From NCBI RefSeq assembly GCF_004343775.1, contig NZ_PTXL01000001.1, positions 124,001 through 188,000 on the forward strand: a DNA stretch of 64,000 nucleotides, in the 5' to 3' direction. Every line of letters starts with the position of its first letter. Position 1 is the stretch's first letter. The translations under genes were made by a program, and so were the position numbers. Positions 1 through 9,218 of this stretch are shown piece by piece. The stretch is from Burkholderia sp. SRS-46. Lineage in GTDB: Bacteria; Pseudomonadota; Gammaproteobacteria; Burkholderiales; Burkholderiaceae. The notes below the pieces were generated by a model. The model was not told the origin of the DNA. It saw nothing but the letters and a program-made list of their open reading frames with translations, and searched no databases.

Positions 1-1302
1 ATGGACCTGAAGCGCGGCATCGACAAGGCAGTCGCAGCGGCTGTCGAAGAGCTGAAGAAGATCAGCAAGCCGTGCACGACCAACAAGGAAATCGCACAGG
101 TCGGCTCGATCTCGGCGAACAGCGACACGTCGATCGGCGATCGCATCGCTGAAGCGATGGACAAGGTCGGCAAGGAAGGCGTGATCACCGTCGAAGACGG
201 CAAGTCGCTGGCCGACGAGCTGGACGTCGTCGAAGGCATGCAATTCGACCGCGGCTACCTGTCGCCGTACTTCATCAACAACCCGGAAAAGCAAGTCGCC
301 GTTCTGGACAACCCGTTCGTGCTGCTGCACGACAAGAAGGTGTCGAACATCCGCGATCTGCTGCCGGTGCTCGAGCAAGTCGCGAAGGCTGGCCGTCCGC
401 TGCTGATCATCGCTGAAGACATCGAAGGCGAAGCGCTCGCAACGCTGGTCGTCAACAACATCCGCGGCATCCTGAAGACCGTTGCGGTCAAGGCGCCTGG
501 CTTCGGCGATCGTCGCAAGGCGATGCTGGAAGACATCGCGATCCTGACGGGCGGCCAGGTGATCGCCGAAGAAACCGGCCTGACGCTCGAGAAGGCAACG
601 CTGGCAGAACTGGGCCAGGCGAAGCGCATCGAAGTGGGCAAGGAAAACACGACGATCATCGACGGCGCAGGCGAAGCCGTGAACATCGAAGCACGCGTGA
701 AGCAAGTGCGCGCGCAAATCGAAGAAGCGACGTCGGACTACGACCGTGAAAAGCTGCAAGAGCGCGTGGCCAAGCTGGCCGGCGGTGTTGCAGTGATCAA
801 GGTCGGCGCTGCGACCGAAGTCGAAATGAAGGAAAAGAAGGCACGTGTCGAAGACGCACTGCACGCAACGCGCGCAGCTGTGGAAGAAGGCATCGTTGCA
901 GGTGGCGGCGTTGCGCTGATCCGTGCACGCACCGCGATCGCGGCCCTGACCGGCGCGAACGCCGACCAGAACGCCGGCATCAAGATCGTGCTGCGCGCAA
1001 TGGAAGAGCCGCTGCGCCAGATCGTCACGAACGGCGGCGAAGAAGCGAGCGTCGTGGTGGCGGCAGTTGCTGCAGGCAAGGGCAACTACGGCTACAACGC
1101 AGCGACGGGCGAGTACGTCGACATGGTCGAGGCTGGCGTGGTCGACCCGACCAAGGTGACGCGCACCGCACTGCAGAACGCAGCTTCGGTTGCAGGCCTG
1201 CTGCTGACGACGGACGCAGCCGTTGCAGAACTGCCGAAGGAAGACGCACCGATGCCGGGCGGCATGCCGGGCGGCATGGGCGGCATGGGCATGGACATGT
1301 AA
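1..1302 (+). CDS. groEL: 60 kDa chaperonin GroEL, 5'-truncated by the window edge
   Basis: ATP-driven cytosolic protein-folding chaperonin forming tetradecameric rings with GroES. The 433 residues visible correspond to roughly residue 114 to the end of the about 546-aa family; the N-terminal equatorial part lies before position 1, so the ATG at base 1 is an internal methionine. The apical and intermediate domains are complete, including the conserved stretches [21 protein letters not shown] and [12 protein letters not shown]. The C-terminus ends in the usual Gly-Met-rich tail ([14 protein letters not shown]). A strong hairpin terminator follows directly. Identity is certain; which of the several groEL copies common in this genus it is cannot be decided without the upstream groES. 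Confidence 0.98.
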   Translation: MDLKRGIDKAVAAAVEELKKISKPCTTNKEIAQVGSISANSDTSIGDRIAEAMDKVGKEGVITVEDGKSLADELDVVEGMQFDRGYLSPYFINNPEKQVAVLDNPFVLLHDKKVSNIRDLLPVLEQVAKAGRPLLIIAEDIEGEALATLVVNNIRGILKTVAVKAPGFGDRRKAMLEDIAILTGGQVIAEETGLTLEKATLAELGQAKRIEVGKENTTIIDGAGEAVNIEARVKQVRAQIEEATSDYDREKLQERVAKLAGGVAVIKVGAATEVEMKEKKARVEDALHATRAAVEEGIVAGGGVALIRARTAIAALTGANADQNAGIKIVLRAMEEPLRQIVTNGGEEASVVVAAVAAGKGNYGYNAATGEYVDMVEAGVVDPTKVTRTALQNAASVAGLLLTTDAAVAELPKEDAPMPGGMPGGMGGMGMDM

Positions 1303-1324
1303 TCGACCTCGGTCGATGCGGTCC

Positions 1325-1388
1325 GGAACGCGCAGCGATGCGCGTTCCAGCCAAAAGAAAAGACCCGCAGCGATGCGGGTCTTTTTTT
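1325..1388 (+). terminator. Double hairpin with rho-independent terminator after groEL
   Basis: Two inverted repeats lie in tandem after the groEL stop. The first is GGAACGCG/CGCGTTCC (1325-1348). The second is AAAAGACCCGC/GCGGGTCTTTT (1358-1385) and runs into a T tract ending at 1388. The A-rich left side also gives a T tract on the minus strand, so it can serve the convergent thiD gene as well. Confidence 0.85.
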
Positions 1389-1444
1389 GTTTGCGTCGGG
1401 CGATCGTCGCGGGCGGCGCCCCGGGCAACGGGGCCCCGGGGCAT

Positions 1445-2311
1445 TCAATGCCGGTGCGACGTCCTCGACAGCGCATCCGGCGTCGCGGCGGGCGGCGACG
1501 CGTCGTCGTCGTTGCTGCGGGCCCAGAAGAAGCGATCCGGCAGATACGCGCCCATTCCCGGCCGGAACGCGTCGCGCACGGCCTGGTACAGGTATTCCTG
1601 CGCCTCGCGCACCGCTTCGGGCGGCTCCTGGCCGTTGGCGAGCAGCGCGGCGATCGCCGCGCCGAGCGTATCGTTGAGGCCCATCAGCCGGTGCGGCGTA
1701 CGGTCCCACATGTCCTCGCGGATCTGGCCTTCCTCGCCGTACAGCGTATTGACGAGCCGGTGCGAGCCGGATTCGGTCGCGAGCACGTATTCGCAGCCCT
1801 GCGACAGCAGATGCGACAGCGCGGCGTCGAGGTTCGGCGCTTCCGCGTCGCCGTCCGGCTGCGCGAGCGCGATGAGCGTCGCGTGGTCGGCGACCAGCAG
1901 CGTCGTCTGCGGCGCGAGCAGGTCGGCGATCGACTCGCGCAGGTCGTCGGCGGCGAGCACGTGTTCGTCGTCGAGCGTGAAATCGGGCGTGAGCACGAGC
2001 GGCACGCCGTCGTAATCGGCGACCACCTCGGCGATCGCGCTCACGACTTCCGCGCGCGTGGCCGCGCCGATCTTGAACGCGGCGACCGGCATGTCCTCGA
2101 GCAGCATCCGCGCCTGCGCGGCGACGACGTCGGGATCGAGGCCGGTCACTTCGTCGCAGGCGGCCGAGTCGCGCACGGTGTAGCCCGTCAGGACGGACAC
2201 GCCGTGACAGCCCATGCTCGCCAGGGTCATCAGATCGGCTTGGAGGCCGGAGCCGCCGGTGGGATCGGACAGGCCGAAGGTGAGAACGATCGGAGGGGCG
2301 TTGCTGGACAT
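1445..2311 (-). CDS. thiD: Hydroxymethylpyrimidine/phosphomethylpyrimidine kinase ThiD
   Basis: Phosphorylates HMP and HMP-P in the pyrimidine branch of thiamine biosynthesis (ribokinase superfamily, cytosolic). The protein opens with the family pattern IVLTFGLSDPTGGSGLQADL and continues with the MGCHGVSVLTGYTVRDS segment. I chose the ATG giving MSSNAPPIVLTFG (288 aa). An upstream in-frame start would add 39 residues of low-complexity sequence not expected in the family. At 288 aa it is slightly longer than the typical 260-270 aa because of a C-terminal extension. It is convergent with groEL and shares its bidirectional terminator. Confidence 0.92.
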   Translation of the reverse strand: MSSNAPPIVLTFGLSDPTGGSGLQADLMTLASMGCHGVSVLTGYTVRDSAACDEVTGLDPDVVAAQARMLLEDMPVAAFKIGAATRAEVVSAIAEVVADYDGVPLVLTPDFTLDDEHVLAADDLRESIADLLAPQTTLLVADHATLIALAQPDGDAEAPNLDAALSHLLSQGCEYVLATESGSHRLVNTLYGEEGQIREDMWDRTPHRLMGLNDTLGAAIAALLANGQEPPEAVREAQEYLYQAVRDAFRPGMGAYLPDRFFWARSNDDDASPPAATPDALSRTSHRH

Positions 2312-2526
2312 GGACAAATGGGGCAAGAAAAGACGGGGAGCGGGCGGACCGCACCGGCCTGGTGCGGCCTTTGCAGCCATTATGAGGCGGAATCCGGCGG
2401 ATCGAGCGGATTTTTTAGCGCACCGCAATGCAAACGCGCGACTAGAGCGCGATCGCTAGGCAGTCCGGCCCTGACACGGTACCATCATGGCTCCCGAATT
2501 TACCGACCCTCCCGACGCGGCTTAAG

Positions 2527-2697
2527 ATGGAATACAAGAGCTGGATGTGCCTGATTTGTGGCTGGATTTACGACGAAGAAGCCGGACTGCCGGAAGAGGG
2601 CATTGCCCCGGGCACGCGCTGGGAAGACGTCCCGATCAACTGGACCTGCCCGGAGTGCGGCGCGCGCAAGGAAGACTTCGAGATGGTCCAGATCTGA
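2527..2697 (+). CDS. Rubredoxin
   Basis: A 56-aa one-electron carrier with a single iron bound by four cysteines. The two knuckles are visible: CLICGWIYDEEAG near residues 8-20 and WTCPECGARKEDF near 39-51. The PINWTCPECG segment matches the conserved PxDWxCPxCG with Asn in place of Asp. Length and spacing are normal. The ATG at 2527 follows a stop (TAA) almost immediately, which fixes the start. It is followed after about 100 bases by a large FimL/PilL-like gene, an arrangement resembling relatives where rubredoxin precedes type IV pilus chemotaxis genes. Confidence 0.93.
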   Translation: MEYKSWMCLICGWIYDEEAGLPEEGIAPGTRWEDVPINWTCPECGARKEDFEMVQI

Positions 2698-2800
2698 CCG
2701 GACCGTCGCTTCAGGACATTCCGCTCGGGCCTCGCGTGCCGCCGGCGCCATTGCGCCGCCGCCGCGAGCGGCTTGGCCATCACCTGCGCGAGTGTCCCCG

Positions 2801-4108
2801 ATGTCCGATCCGGCAGTAATCCCCGTCATTGATGCACTGCCCAACCCGCGCGGCGGGGCGGTGCGAGCGGCCGACGCGTGGCTCGCGACGGCCGATGCGG
2901 CGCTCGAGCGCCGCGCCGACGCGGCCGCGCCGCTGTCGGCCGCCGCCGCCGTGCTGGCCGAAGCCGGCTGGCTGCCGGCGGCCCGCTTCGCGGGCCAGCT
3001 GGCCGAAGCTGCGGCGCTGGCCGCCACCGAGCCGACTTCCGCCGAATGCCGGGCCGCGCTGCGGGCATTCCGCGCCGCGCTTGAGCGGCACAACCTGCGC
3101 GAGCTCGCCTGCTCGCCGCTCCTGTTCGACCACTATCGCGCGCTGCGTGCGCAATGCGCGGCGGACCTGCGCGTGCACGTGCCGCACGACGTGCTCGCGC
3201 TCGTCGGCCGCACGGTGCCGCCGGCGTCGCTGCGCGTGCTGCCGGCGGCGGCCGTCGCGCGGCTGCGCGCGCGCTACGAGCAGGCGCTGCTCGCCGTGCT
3301 GCGCGGGCAGCATGCGCCACCGGAGGCGGCGCTCGATGCGCTCGACGCCTGCATGGCCGAGCTGGCCGACGACACGCCCTACGACTACTGGCGGCTCGCT
3401 GCCGCGTGCCTGCGCGCGCTGCGTGCGAGCTGCGCGGCCGAGCTGAAGCGCTTTCTCGCGCGCACGAACCTGCTGCTCGGCGAGCACGCGCAGGGCCGCC
3501 GGGCCGCGCCGCCCGAGCTCGTGCGCGAGACGGCCGCGCTGCTTTGGCGGGATTTCGCGCTGTTCGGCGCGGCGGCCGAAGACGTCGCGCTCGTCGACGT
3601 GCTGCACGATTACGGCTTGACGGTCGACTGGCACGTGGCCGGCACCCCGGCGTCCGAGGCGCTGTGGGAAGCCGGTGCCGCGCGCGCCGAGCGGGAGGCG
3701 GTCACGGTGGCGCCGACCCGCGCGCTCGGCGTCGTGACCGTCAACGCGCATGCGTATGAGGATTTCCTGCAGACCGCCGATGCGTCGATGGCCGACCTGG
3801 CGGCCGACCCGGCCAGGGCCGACGCGGGCACCGCGTGGCGGGCGGCCGAGGCGGCCTACCGCGTCGGCGCGGCTGCCTGCGCGCTCGGCCTCGGCCACGC
3901 GGCGCTGCTGGCCGATACGCTCGGCCTCGCGTGGCGCCGCGCCGCGCACGGCGTGCCGCCGACCGAAGCCGGCCTCGCGGCGCACCGTCACGCGTCCGAC
4001 ATGCTGCGCGCGGCGCTGCTCAAGATCGCGGCGGGCGTCGCGCCGCCGGACCTGACCGCCGCGAGCGAAGCGCTCGGCGCGGCGCTCGGCCGGGCCGGGC
4101 CCGGATGA
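2801..4108 (+). CDS. Uncharacterised protein resembling FimL / N-terminal part of PilL (ChpA)
   Basis: A 435-aa, very Ala/Arg-rich soluble, probably all-helical protein with no signal peptide or membrane segment. Around residues 190-200 it has a TPYDYWRLAAACLRAL segment, which I associate with the degenerate Hpt-like N-terminal modules of PilL/ChpA and with FimL. No His-phosphorylation motif, CheA kinase, CheW or receiver domain follows, so a full chemotaxis kinase is excluded. Context supports the idea weakly: in relatives, rubredoxin is followed by pilGHIJL. I chose the ATG (MSDPAVIPVID) because the frame further upstream runs through rubredoxin. Function unknown; it could be a relic or a FimL-type scaffold. 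Confidence 0.6.
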   Translation: MSDPAVIPVIDALPNPRGGAVRAADAWLATADAALERRADAAAPLSAAAAVLAEAGWLPAARFAGQLAEAAALAATEPTSAECRAALRAFRAALERHNLRELACSPLLFDHYRALRAQCAADLRVHVPHDVLALVGRTVPPASLRVLPAAAVARLRARYEQALLAVLRGQHAPPEAALDALDACMAELADDTPYDYWRLAAACLRALRASCAAELKRFLARTNLLLGEHAQGRRAAPPELVRETAALLWRDFALFGAAAEDVALVDVLHDYGLTVDWHVAGTPASEALWEAGAARAEREAVTVAPTRALGVVTVNAHAYEDFLQTADASMADLAADPARADAGTAWRAAEAAYRVGAAACALGLGHAALLADTLGLAWRRAAHGVPPTEAGLAAHRHASDMLRAALLKIAAGVAPPDLTAASEALGAALGRAGPG

Positions 4109-4281
4109 CCCCGGCACCCTGCGGCGGCCGGGGCCGCGCCCCCCGGCAACGCACTGCCGTGCGCCCGCGCGCGCGTGTTAGAGTGCCGCGTGATCCGTGC
4201 GCGCCGTTGCCAGCGCGGCGCGGCGTTGCTTGTTGATCGCGGCCTCGATCAGGCTGCGGCGTCTTTGCTAAAATTCAAACC

Positions 4282-4860
4282 ATGTCAAAGCCTTCCGATC
4301 GCATCAACCTGACCAACCAGTTCCTGATCGCCATGCCGAACATGGCCGATCCGACGTTCTCGGGAACGGTGGTGTACCTTTGCGATCACAGCGAGCGCGG
4401 CGCGCTCGGCCTCGTCATCAACCGCCCGACCGACATCGACCTCGAATCCCTGTTCAACCGCATCGACCTGAAGCTCGACATCGAGCCGCTGCTGCACATC
4501 CCGGTGTATTTCGGCGGCCCGGTGCAGACGGAGCGCGGCTTCGTGCTGCACGAGCCGGTCGAGGGCGCGAACTACAACTCGTCGATGTCCGTCGAGGGCG
4601 GGCTGGAGATGACCACGTCGAAGGACGTGCTCGAGGCGGTCGCGACGGGCACCGGCCCGAAGCGCTTCCTGCTGACGCTCGGCCATGCGGGCTGGGGCGC
4701 GGGGCAGCTCGAGGAAGAGATTTCCCGCAACGGCTGGCTGACCGTCGCCGCCGATCCGCGGATCGTGTTCGACACCCCGGCCGAGGAGCGCTTCGAGGCG
4801 GCCCTTGGCCTGCTCGGCGTCAGTTCGTCGATGCTGTCCGGCGAGGCAGGGCACGCATGA
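4282..4860 (+). CDS. yqgE: YqgE/AlgH family protein (UPF0301)
   Basis: A 192-aa cytosolic protein of the AlgH/YqgE family, whose biochemical role is not established. Recognisable segments are [20 protein letters not shown] at the N-terminus, [14 protein letters not shown] near residue 35-50 and [18 protein letters not shown] in the second half. Length is typical. Its stop overlaps the ruvX start by four bases (ATGA), indicating translational coupling in a yqgE-ruvX-pyrR-pyrB-pyrC run. Confidence 0.93.
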   Translation: MSKPSDRINLTNQFLIAMPNMADPTFSGTVVYLCDHSERGALGLVINRPTDIDLESLFNRIDLKLDIEPLLHIPVYFGGPVQTERGFVLHEPVEGANYNSSMSVEGGLEMTTSKDVLEAVATGTGPKRFLLTLGHAGWGAGQLEEEISRNGWLTVAADPRIVFDTPAEERFEAALGLLGVSSSMLSGEAGHA

Positions 4861-5306
4861 ACGGCACGAGCGCGCGCGACGCGACGCTCCTGGCGTTCGA
4901 CTACGGCGAGAAGCGCATCGGGGTGGCGATCGGCAATGCGCTGACGCGCTCGGCCCGCGCACTCGTCGTGATCCCCAACCTGAACCGCGAGCACCGCTTC
5001 AAGGCGGTCGGCGACCTGCTGGCCGAATGGCAGCCGGACGCGCTCGTCGTCGGCCTGCCGATGCATCCGGACGGCACGCCGCACGACATGACGCAGCAGG
5101 CCAAGCGCTTCGGCAACCAGCTGAACGGCCGCTTCGGTCTGCCGGTCACCTGGGTCGACGAGCGCTATTCGTCGGTCGAGGCCGACGCGGCGCTGCGCGC
5201 GCGCGACGTGCGCGGCCGCGCGCGCGCCGACATGCTCGATGCGGAAGCCGCGCGCGTCATCCTTCAACAGTATCTCGATCAATTGTCCGACCATGAGCAA
5301 CATTGA
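4857..5306 (+). CDS. ruvX: Holliday junction resolvase-like RuvX/YqgF
   Basis: 149 aa, RNase H-fold YqgF family, linked in other bacteria to pre-16S rRNA 5' end maturation and historically called a putative Holliday junction resolvase. The acidic active-site elements are visible: [16 protein letters not shown] near the start (Asp), [13 protein letters not shown] (residues about 60-72) and [12 protein letters not shown] (residues about 99-110). The start overlaps the yqgE stop (ATGA), and the 3' end overlaps pyrR by 14 bases, so it is an embedded operon gene. Confidence 0.93.
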   Translation: MNGTSARDATLLAFDYGEKRIGVAIGNALTRSARALVVIPNLNREHRFKAVGDLLAEWQPDALVVGLPMHPDGTPHDMTQQAKRFGNQLNGRFGLPVTWVDERYSSVEADAALRARDVRGRARADMLDAEAARVILQQYLDQLSDHEQH

Positions 5307-5808
5307 TGCCGAGGCGCTATACCGCGTCCTGCTCGACCAGATCCGCGCCGCATATGGCGCGGCCTTCGCCGACGCGGGCGGCCCCCGGCTCGCCGGCATT
5401 CACAGCGGCGGCGCATGGCTGGCCGAGCGGCTCGCGCGCGATCTCGGCGCGCCGGCTTTCGGCGTCATAAACGTCGCGCTGCACCGCGACGACTACGCGA
5501 AGAAGGGCCTGCACAGCCAGGCGAGCCCGACGTCGCTGCCGTTCGACGTCGACGGCGCGCGCATCGTGCTCGTCGACGATGTCCTGTATACCGGGCGCAC
5601 CGTGCGCGCGGCGCTCAACGAACTGTTCGACTACGGCCGCCCGGCCGCGGTCGAGCTGGCGGTGCTGGCCGACCGCGGCGGCCGCGAGCTGCCGGTGGCC
5701 GCGCGGTTCGCCGGCGGCACGCTCGACGTGCCGGCCGACGCGACCCTCGTGCTCGCGCGCGGCGACGCCGCGCATTTCACGCTGCGCGTCGAAGCACGCG
5801 GCGACTGA
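5293..5808 (+). CDS. pyrR: Bifunctional pyrimidine regulatory protein PyrR / uracil phosphoribosyltransferase
   Basis: 171-aa type I phosphoribosyltransferase. The PRPP-binding signature is seen as [18 protein letters not shown] (residues about 91-108), preceded by the flexible-loop segment and the [15 protein letters not shown] motif typical of PyrR. It overlaps ruvX by 14 bases and is followed by pyrB and the pyrC-like gene, matching the order known in Pseudomonas and Burkholderia. In Gram-positives PyrR also attenuates pyr mRNA. No clear attenuator hairpin with a U tract was seen in the 73-base pyrR-pyrB gap. Confidence 0.93.
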   Translation: MSNIDAEALYRVLLDQIRAAYGAAFADAGGPRLAGIHSGGAWLAERLARDLGAPAFGVINVALHRDDYAKKGLHSQASPTSLPFDVDGARIVLVDDVLYTGRTVRAALNELFDYGRPAAVELAVLADRGGRELPVAARFAGGTLDVPADATLVLARGDAAHFTLRVEARGD

Positions 5809-5881
5809 GCGCACCGAATCCGGATCCCGGGCCGCCGGCGAGTGCCGCGGCCCGTTTGTACAAGTTGGAATCACGCACACC

Positions 5882-6913
5882 ATGACCACCGACACCACTG
5901 GCCGCGCCGGCAATCCCGCCGCGGCCGAGCGCCCCGAGCGATTCCGCTACGGCTTCCTGAAGGGCAACCCGCAGCTCACCAAGAACGGCGAGCTGAAGCA
6001 CCTGCTGTCGATCGAGGGCCTGCCGCGCTCGATCGTCAACCACATCCTCGATACCGCCGAGCAGTTCGTCAGCGTGACGGACCGCGAAGTGAAGAAGGTG
6101 CCGCTGCTGCGCGGCAAGTCGGTGTTCAACCTGTTCTTCGAGAACTCGACGCGCACCCGCACCACCTTCGAGATCGCCGCGACGCGCCTGTCGGCGGACG
6201 TGCTGAACCTGAACATCAACGCGTCGTCGACGAGCAAGGGCGAATCGCTGCTCGACACGATCAACAACCTGTCGGCGATGCACGCCGACCTGTTCGTCGT
6301 GCGCCACGCGTCGAGCGGCGCGCCGTACCTGATCGCCGAGCACTGCGCGCCGCACGTGCACGTGATCAACGCGGGCGACGGCCGCCATGCGCACCCGACG
6401 CAGGGCCTGCTCGACATGTACACGATCCGCCACTACAAGCGCGACTTCACGAAGCTGCGCGTGGCGATCGTCGGCGACATCCTGCATTCGCGCGTCGCAC
6501 GCTCGGACATCCACGCGCTCACCACGCTCGGCGTGCCGGAAGTGCGCGCGATCGGCCCGCGCACGCTGCTGCCCGGCGGCCTCGAGCAGATGGGCGTGAA
6601 GGTGTTCCACAACCTCGACGAAGGCTTGAAGGGCGTCGACGTGATCATCATGCTGCGCCTGCAGAACGAGCGGATGAGCGGCGCGCTGCTGCCGTCCGCG
6701 CAGGAGTATTTCAAGAGCTGGGGGCTGACGCCCGAGCGCCTCGCGCTCGCCGCGCCGGACGCGATCGTGATGCACCCGGGCCCGATGAACCGCGGCGTCG
6801 AGATCGATTCGCAGGTCGCGGACGGCCCGCAGTCGGTGATCCTCAACCAGGTCACGTTCGGCATCGCCGTGCGGATGGCGGTGATGGGCATCGTCGCCGG
6901 CAACAACGACTGA
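5882..6913 (+). CDS. pyrB: Aspartate carbamoyltransferase catalytic subunit PyrB
   Basis: 343 aa. Condenses carbamoyl phosphate and aspartate to carbamoyl aspartate in UMP synthesis. The carbamoyl-phosphate loop [19 protein letters not shown] lies near residues 80-98. Further active-site segments are [12 protein letters not shown] (about 172-183) and [12 protein letters not shown] near the C-terminus. An N-terminal extension of about 20 residues before [13 protein letters not shown] is normal for the larger class A ATCases of pseudomonads, which bind a non-catalytic PyrC-like partner. The downstream degenerate pyrC fits this class. Confidence 0.96.
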   Translation: MTTDTTGRAGNPAAAERPERFRYGFLKGNPQLTKNGELKHLLSIEGLPRSIVNHILDTAEQFVSVTDREVKKVPLLRGKSVFNLFFENSTRTRTTFEIAATRLSADVLNLNINASSTSKGESLLDTINNLSAMHADLFVVRHASSGAPYLIAEHCAPHVHVINAGDGRHAHPTQGLLDMYTIRHYKRDFTKLRVAIVGDILHSRVARSDIHALTTLGVPEVRAIGPRTLLPGGLEQMGVKVFHNLDEGLKGVDVIIMLRLQNERMSGALLPSAQEYFKSWGLTPERLALAAPDAIVMHPGPMNRGVEIDSQVADGPQSVILNQVTFGIAVRMAVMGIVAGNND

Positions 6914-6965
6914 GCCCGCGCGCCACGCCTCCCTTTTACGCATTCAACGCATTCACAGACAGCGC

Positions 6966-8240
6966 ATGAAGATTCATATCAAAGGCGGCACGCTGATCGA
7001 CCCGGTCGCCGGCACCGAGCGGCAGGCCGACGTTTTCGTCGCGGCGGGCAAGATCGCCGCGATCGGCACGGCGCCGGCCGAATTCAACGCCGCGAAGACG
7101 ATCGACGCAACGGGCATGATCGTCGCGCCCGGCTTCGTCGACCTGTGCGCGCGGCTGCGCGAGCCGGGCTACGAGCACAAGGCGACGCTCGAATCCGAGA
7201 TGGCCGCGGCCGTCGCGGGCGGCGTGACGAGCCTCGTCTGCCCGCCCGACACCGACCCCGTGCTCGACGAGCCTGGCCTCGTCGAGATGCTGAAGTACCG
7301 CGCGAGCAACCTGCGCCAGGCGAACGTCCATCCGCTCGGCGCGCTGACGGTCGGCCTCAAGGGTGAAGTCATCACCGAGATGGTCGCGCTGACCGAGTCG
7401 GGCTGCGTCGGCTTCACGCACGCGAACGTGCCGGTGCGCGACACGCAGGTGCTGCTGCGCGCGCTGCAGTACGCGAGCACCTACGGCTTCACCACGTGGC
7501 TGCGCCCGATCGATGCGTTCATCGGCCGCGGCGGCGTCGCGGCGAGCGGCCCGCTCGCGTCGCGGCTCGGCCTGTCCGGCGTGCCGGTCGCGGCAGAGAC
7601 GATCGCGCTGCACACGATCTTCGAACTGATGCGCGTGACGGGCGCGCGCGTGCACCTCGCGCGGTTGTCGTCGGCGGCCGGTCTCGCGCTCGTGCGCGCG
7701 GCGAAGGCCGAGGGGCTGCCCGTCACCTGCGACGTCGGGGTGAACCACCTGCACCTGATCGACGTCGACATCGGCTATTTCGATTCGCAATTCCGCCTCG
7801 ATCCGCCGCTGCGCAGCGAACGCGACCGCGAGGCGATCCGCGCGGCGCTCCTCGACGGCACGATCGACGCGATCTGCTCCGATCACACGCCGGTCGACGA
7901 CGACGAGAAACTGCTGCCGTTCGACGAGGCCACGCCCGGCGCGACCGGCCTCGAGCTGCTGCTGTCGCTGACGGTGAAGTGGGCCGACGAAGCCGGCGTG
8001 CCGCTCGTGCAGGCGCTCAAGCGCATCACGTGCGCACCGGCCGACGTGCTTAAGCTGCCGGCCGGGCGCGTGAACGAGGGCGGCGCGGCCGACCTGTGCG
8101 TGTTCGATCCGCGCGCGCACTGGCGCGTCGAGCCGCGCGGCCTGAAGAGCCAGGGCCACAACTCGCCGTTCCTCGGCTATGAACTGCCCGCCCGCGTGCG
8201 TGCGACGCTCGTCGCCGGGCAGGTTGCGTTCGAGAACTGA
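6966..8240 (+). CDS. pyrX: Dihydroorotase-like protein PyrC' (predicted non-catalytic ATCase partner)
   Basis: A 424-aa amidohydrolase-fold protein of the dihydroorotase family. The metal-binding His-x-His expected in the pattern D-x-H-x-H-x-R-E-P-G is missing: residues 59-68 read DLCARLREPG, with Cys61 and Arg63 where the histidines belong. Other fold-defining segments remain, such as NHLHLIDVD and ICSDHTPVDDDE. In Pseudomonas such PyrC' (PyrX) proteins are inactive but hold the PyrB dodecamer together. Its position after the extended PyrB supports that role by inference. A catalytic dihydroorotase should therefore exist elsewhere in the genome. Confidence 0.88.
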   Translation: MKIHIKGGTLIDPVAGTERQADVFVAAGKIAAIGTAPAEFNAAKTIDATGMIVAPGFVDLCARLREPGYEHKATLESEMAAAVAGGVTSLVCPPDTDPVLDEPGLVEMLKYRASNLRQANVHPLGALTVGLKGEVITEMVALTESGCVGFTHANVPVRDTQVLLRALQYASTYGFTTWLRPIDAFIGRGGVAASGPLASRLGLSGVPVAAETIALHTIFELMRVTGARVHLARLSSAAGLALVRAAKAEGLPVTCDVGVNHLHLIDVDIGYFDSQFRLDPPLRSERDREAIRAALLDGTIDAICSDHTPVDDDEKLLPFDEATPGATGLELLLSLTVKWADEAGVPLVQALKRITCAPADVLKLPAGRVNEGGAADLCVFDPRAHWRVEPRGLKSQGHNSPFLGYELPARVRATLVAGQVAFEN

Positions 8241-8257
8241 TCCAGCCGGAACGCGCC

Positions 8258-9115
8258 ATGACTGCCCTTCGCAAGCTGCGCCTCGTTGTTCACCTGCTGC
8301 GCGGGATGGCGATCGTCGCGCTGCGCTTCTCGCGCGTGACGCCCGCGCACCGCGCCGAGATCACGCGGCGCTGGTCGCTGAAGCTGTTGCGGATCTGCGG
8401 GATGCGTCTCGTCGTCCACAACGACGGCGCGCGCCTCGATTCGAGCGCGCTCGTCGTCGGCAACCACATCTCGTGGCTCGACATCTACGCGATCAACGCG
8501 TGGCGGCCGACGCCGTTCGTGTCGAAGGCGGAGGTGCGCCAGTGGCCGGTGGTCGGCTGGCTCGCCGAGCAGCTCGACACCGTGTTCCTGCAGCGCGAGA
8601 AGCGCACCGAAGCGATGCGGATCATGCACGAGATGGCCGAGCGCCTGCGCAACGGCGGGCTGATGTGCGTGTTTCCGGAGGGCACCACGTCGGACGGCCA
8701 GGGCCTGCTGCCGTTCCACGCGAACCTGTTCCAGGCGGCAGTGTCCGCCGGCTGCGCGGTGCAGCCGGTCTGCCTGATGTACGAGGACGCGCAGGGCCGC
8801 CAGTCGGTCGCGCCCGCGTATGTCGGCGACCTGTCGCTCGGCACGTCGCTCGACATGGTGCTGCGCGGCGGGCCGCTGGTCGCGCACCTGTATGTGTGCG
8901 ACCCGATCGCGCCGGGCGGCGACCGGCGCGTGACGTCCGCGGCCGCGCGGGATGCGATCGCGGCGGCGCTCGAAACGATGCAGGCGAGCGCCGGACGGCC
9001 TGCGGCCGAGGCGCTTGCGCAGCTCGCGAAGGATGCGTATCCGGCCACCGAAATCGGCGCGGGCGCGGCTTCGGACGGCGCGGCCGACGAGCCGGTGCCC
9101 GGCCGCGAAGGCTGA
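8258..9115 (+). CDS. plsC: 1-acyl-sn-glycerol-3-phosphate acyltransferase (PlsC family)
   Basis: 285 aa. Acylates lysophosphatidate to phosphatidate at the inner membrane. The catalytic NHxxxxD motif appears as VVGNHISWLDI (residues about 66-76) and the substrate motif as FPEGTTSDGQGLLPFH (about 138-153). The N-terminus (LVVHLLRGMAIVALRF) is a hydrophobic membrane-associating segment. The C-terminal 50 residues are Ala-rich and variable. It follows pyrC' by 17 bases, probably in the same transcript, which ends at the adjacent hairpin terminator. It could be one of several PlsC paralogues, including OlsA-like ones. Confidence 0.85.
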   Translation: MTALRKLRLVVHLLRGMAIVALRFSRVTPAHRAEITRRWSLKLLRICGMRLVVHNDGARLDSSALVVGNHISWLDIYAINAWRPTPFVSKAEVRQWPVVGWLAEQLDTVFLQREKRTEAMRIMHEMAERLRNGGLMCVFPEGTTSDGQGLLPFHANLFQAAVSAGCAVQPVCLMYEDAQGRQSVAPAYVGDLSLGTSLDMVLRGGPLVAHLYVCDPIAPGGDRRVTSAAARDAIAAALETMQASAGRPAAEALAQLAKDAYPATEIGAGAASDGAADEPVPGREG

Positions 9116-9144
9116 GCGCTGCTTCCGTCTTGTGTCTTACGTCG

Positions 9145-9170
9145 AACCGGCGCGGCGCGCCGGTTTTTTT
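9145..9170 (+). terminator. Rho-independent terminator after plsC
   Basis: Nine-base-pair stem AACCGGCGC/GCGCCGGTT with a three-base loop followed by a run of seven T. It ends the yqgE-plsC transcript before the convergent apaH gene. Confidence 0.88.
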
Positions 9171-9218
9171 CGCGATGCGGGCGCGGCTGCGGCCCATGCC
9201 GCGGCCGCACCCGCGCGT

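Noticed and set aside
1092..2354. Long open frame overlapping thiD and groEL in another frame
   Set aside because: Arg/Pro-rich shadow typical of high-GC DNA; no family similarity and it overlaps two certain genes.
2780..4117. Long minus-strand frame opposite the FimL/PilL-like gene
   Set aside because: Composition is that of an antisense shadow (Arg/Gly repeats), and the plus-strand frame gives the coherent protein.
5777..6943. Long minus-strand frame opposite pyrB
   Set aside because: Antisense shadow of a certain gene; His/Arg/Val-rich with no motifs. The same applies to long frames opposite pyrC', the ThDP gene, the NeuB fusion, wbiI, ureC and urtB.
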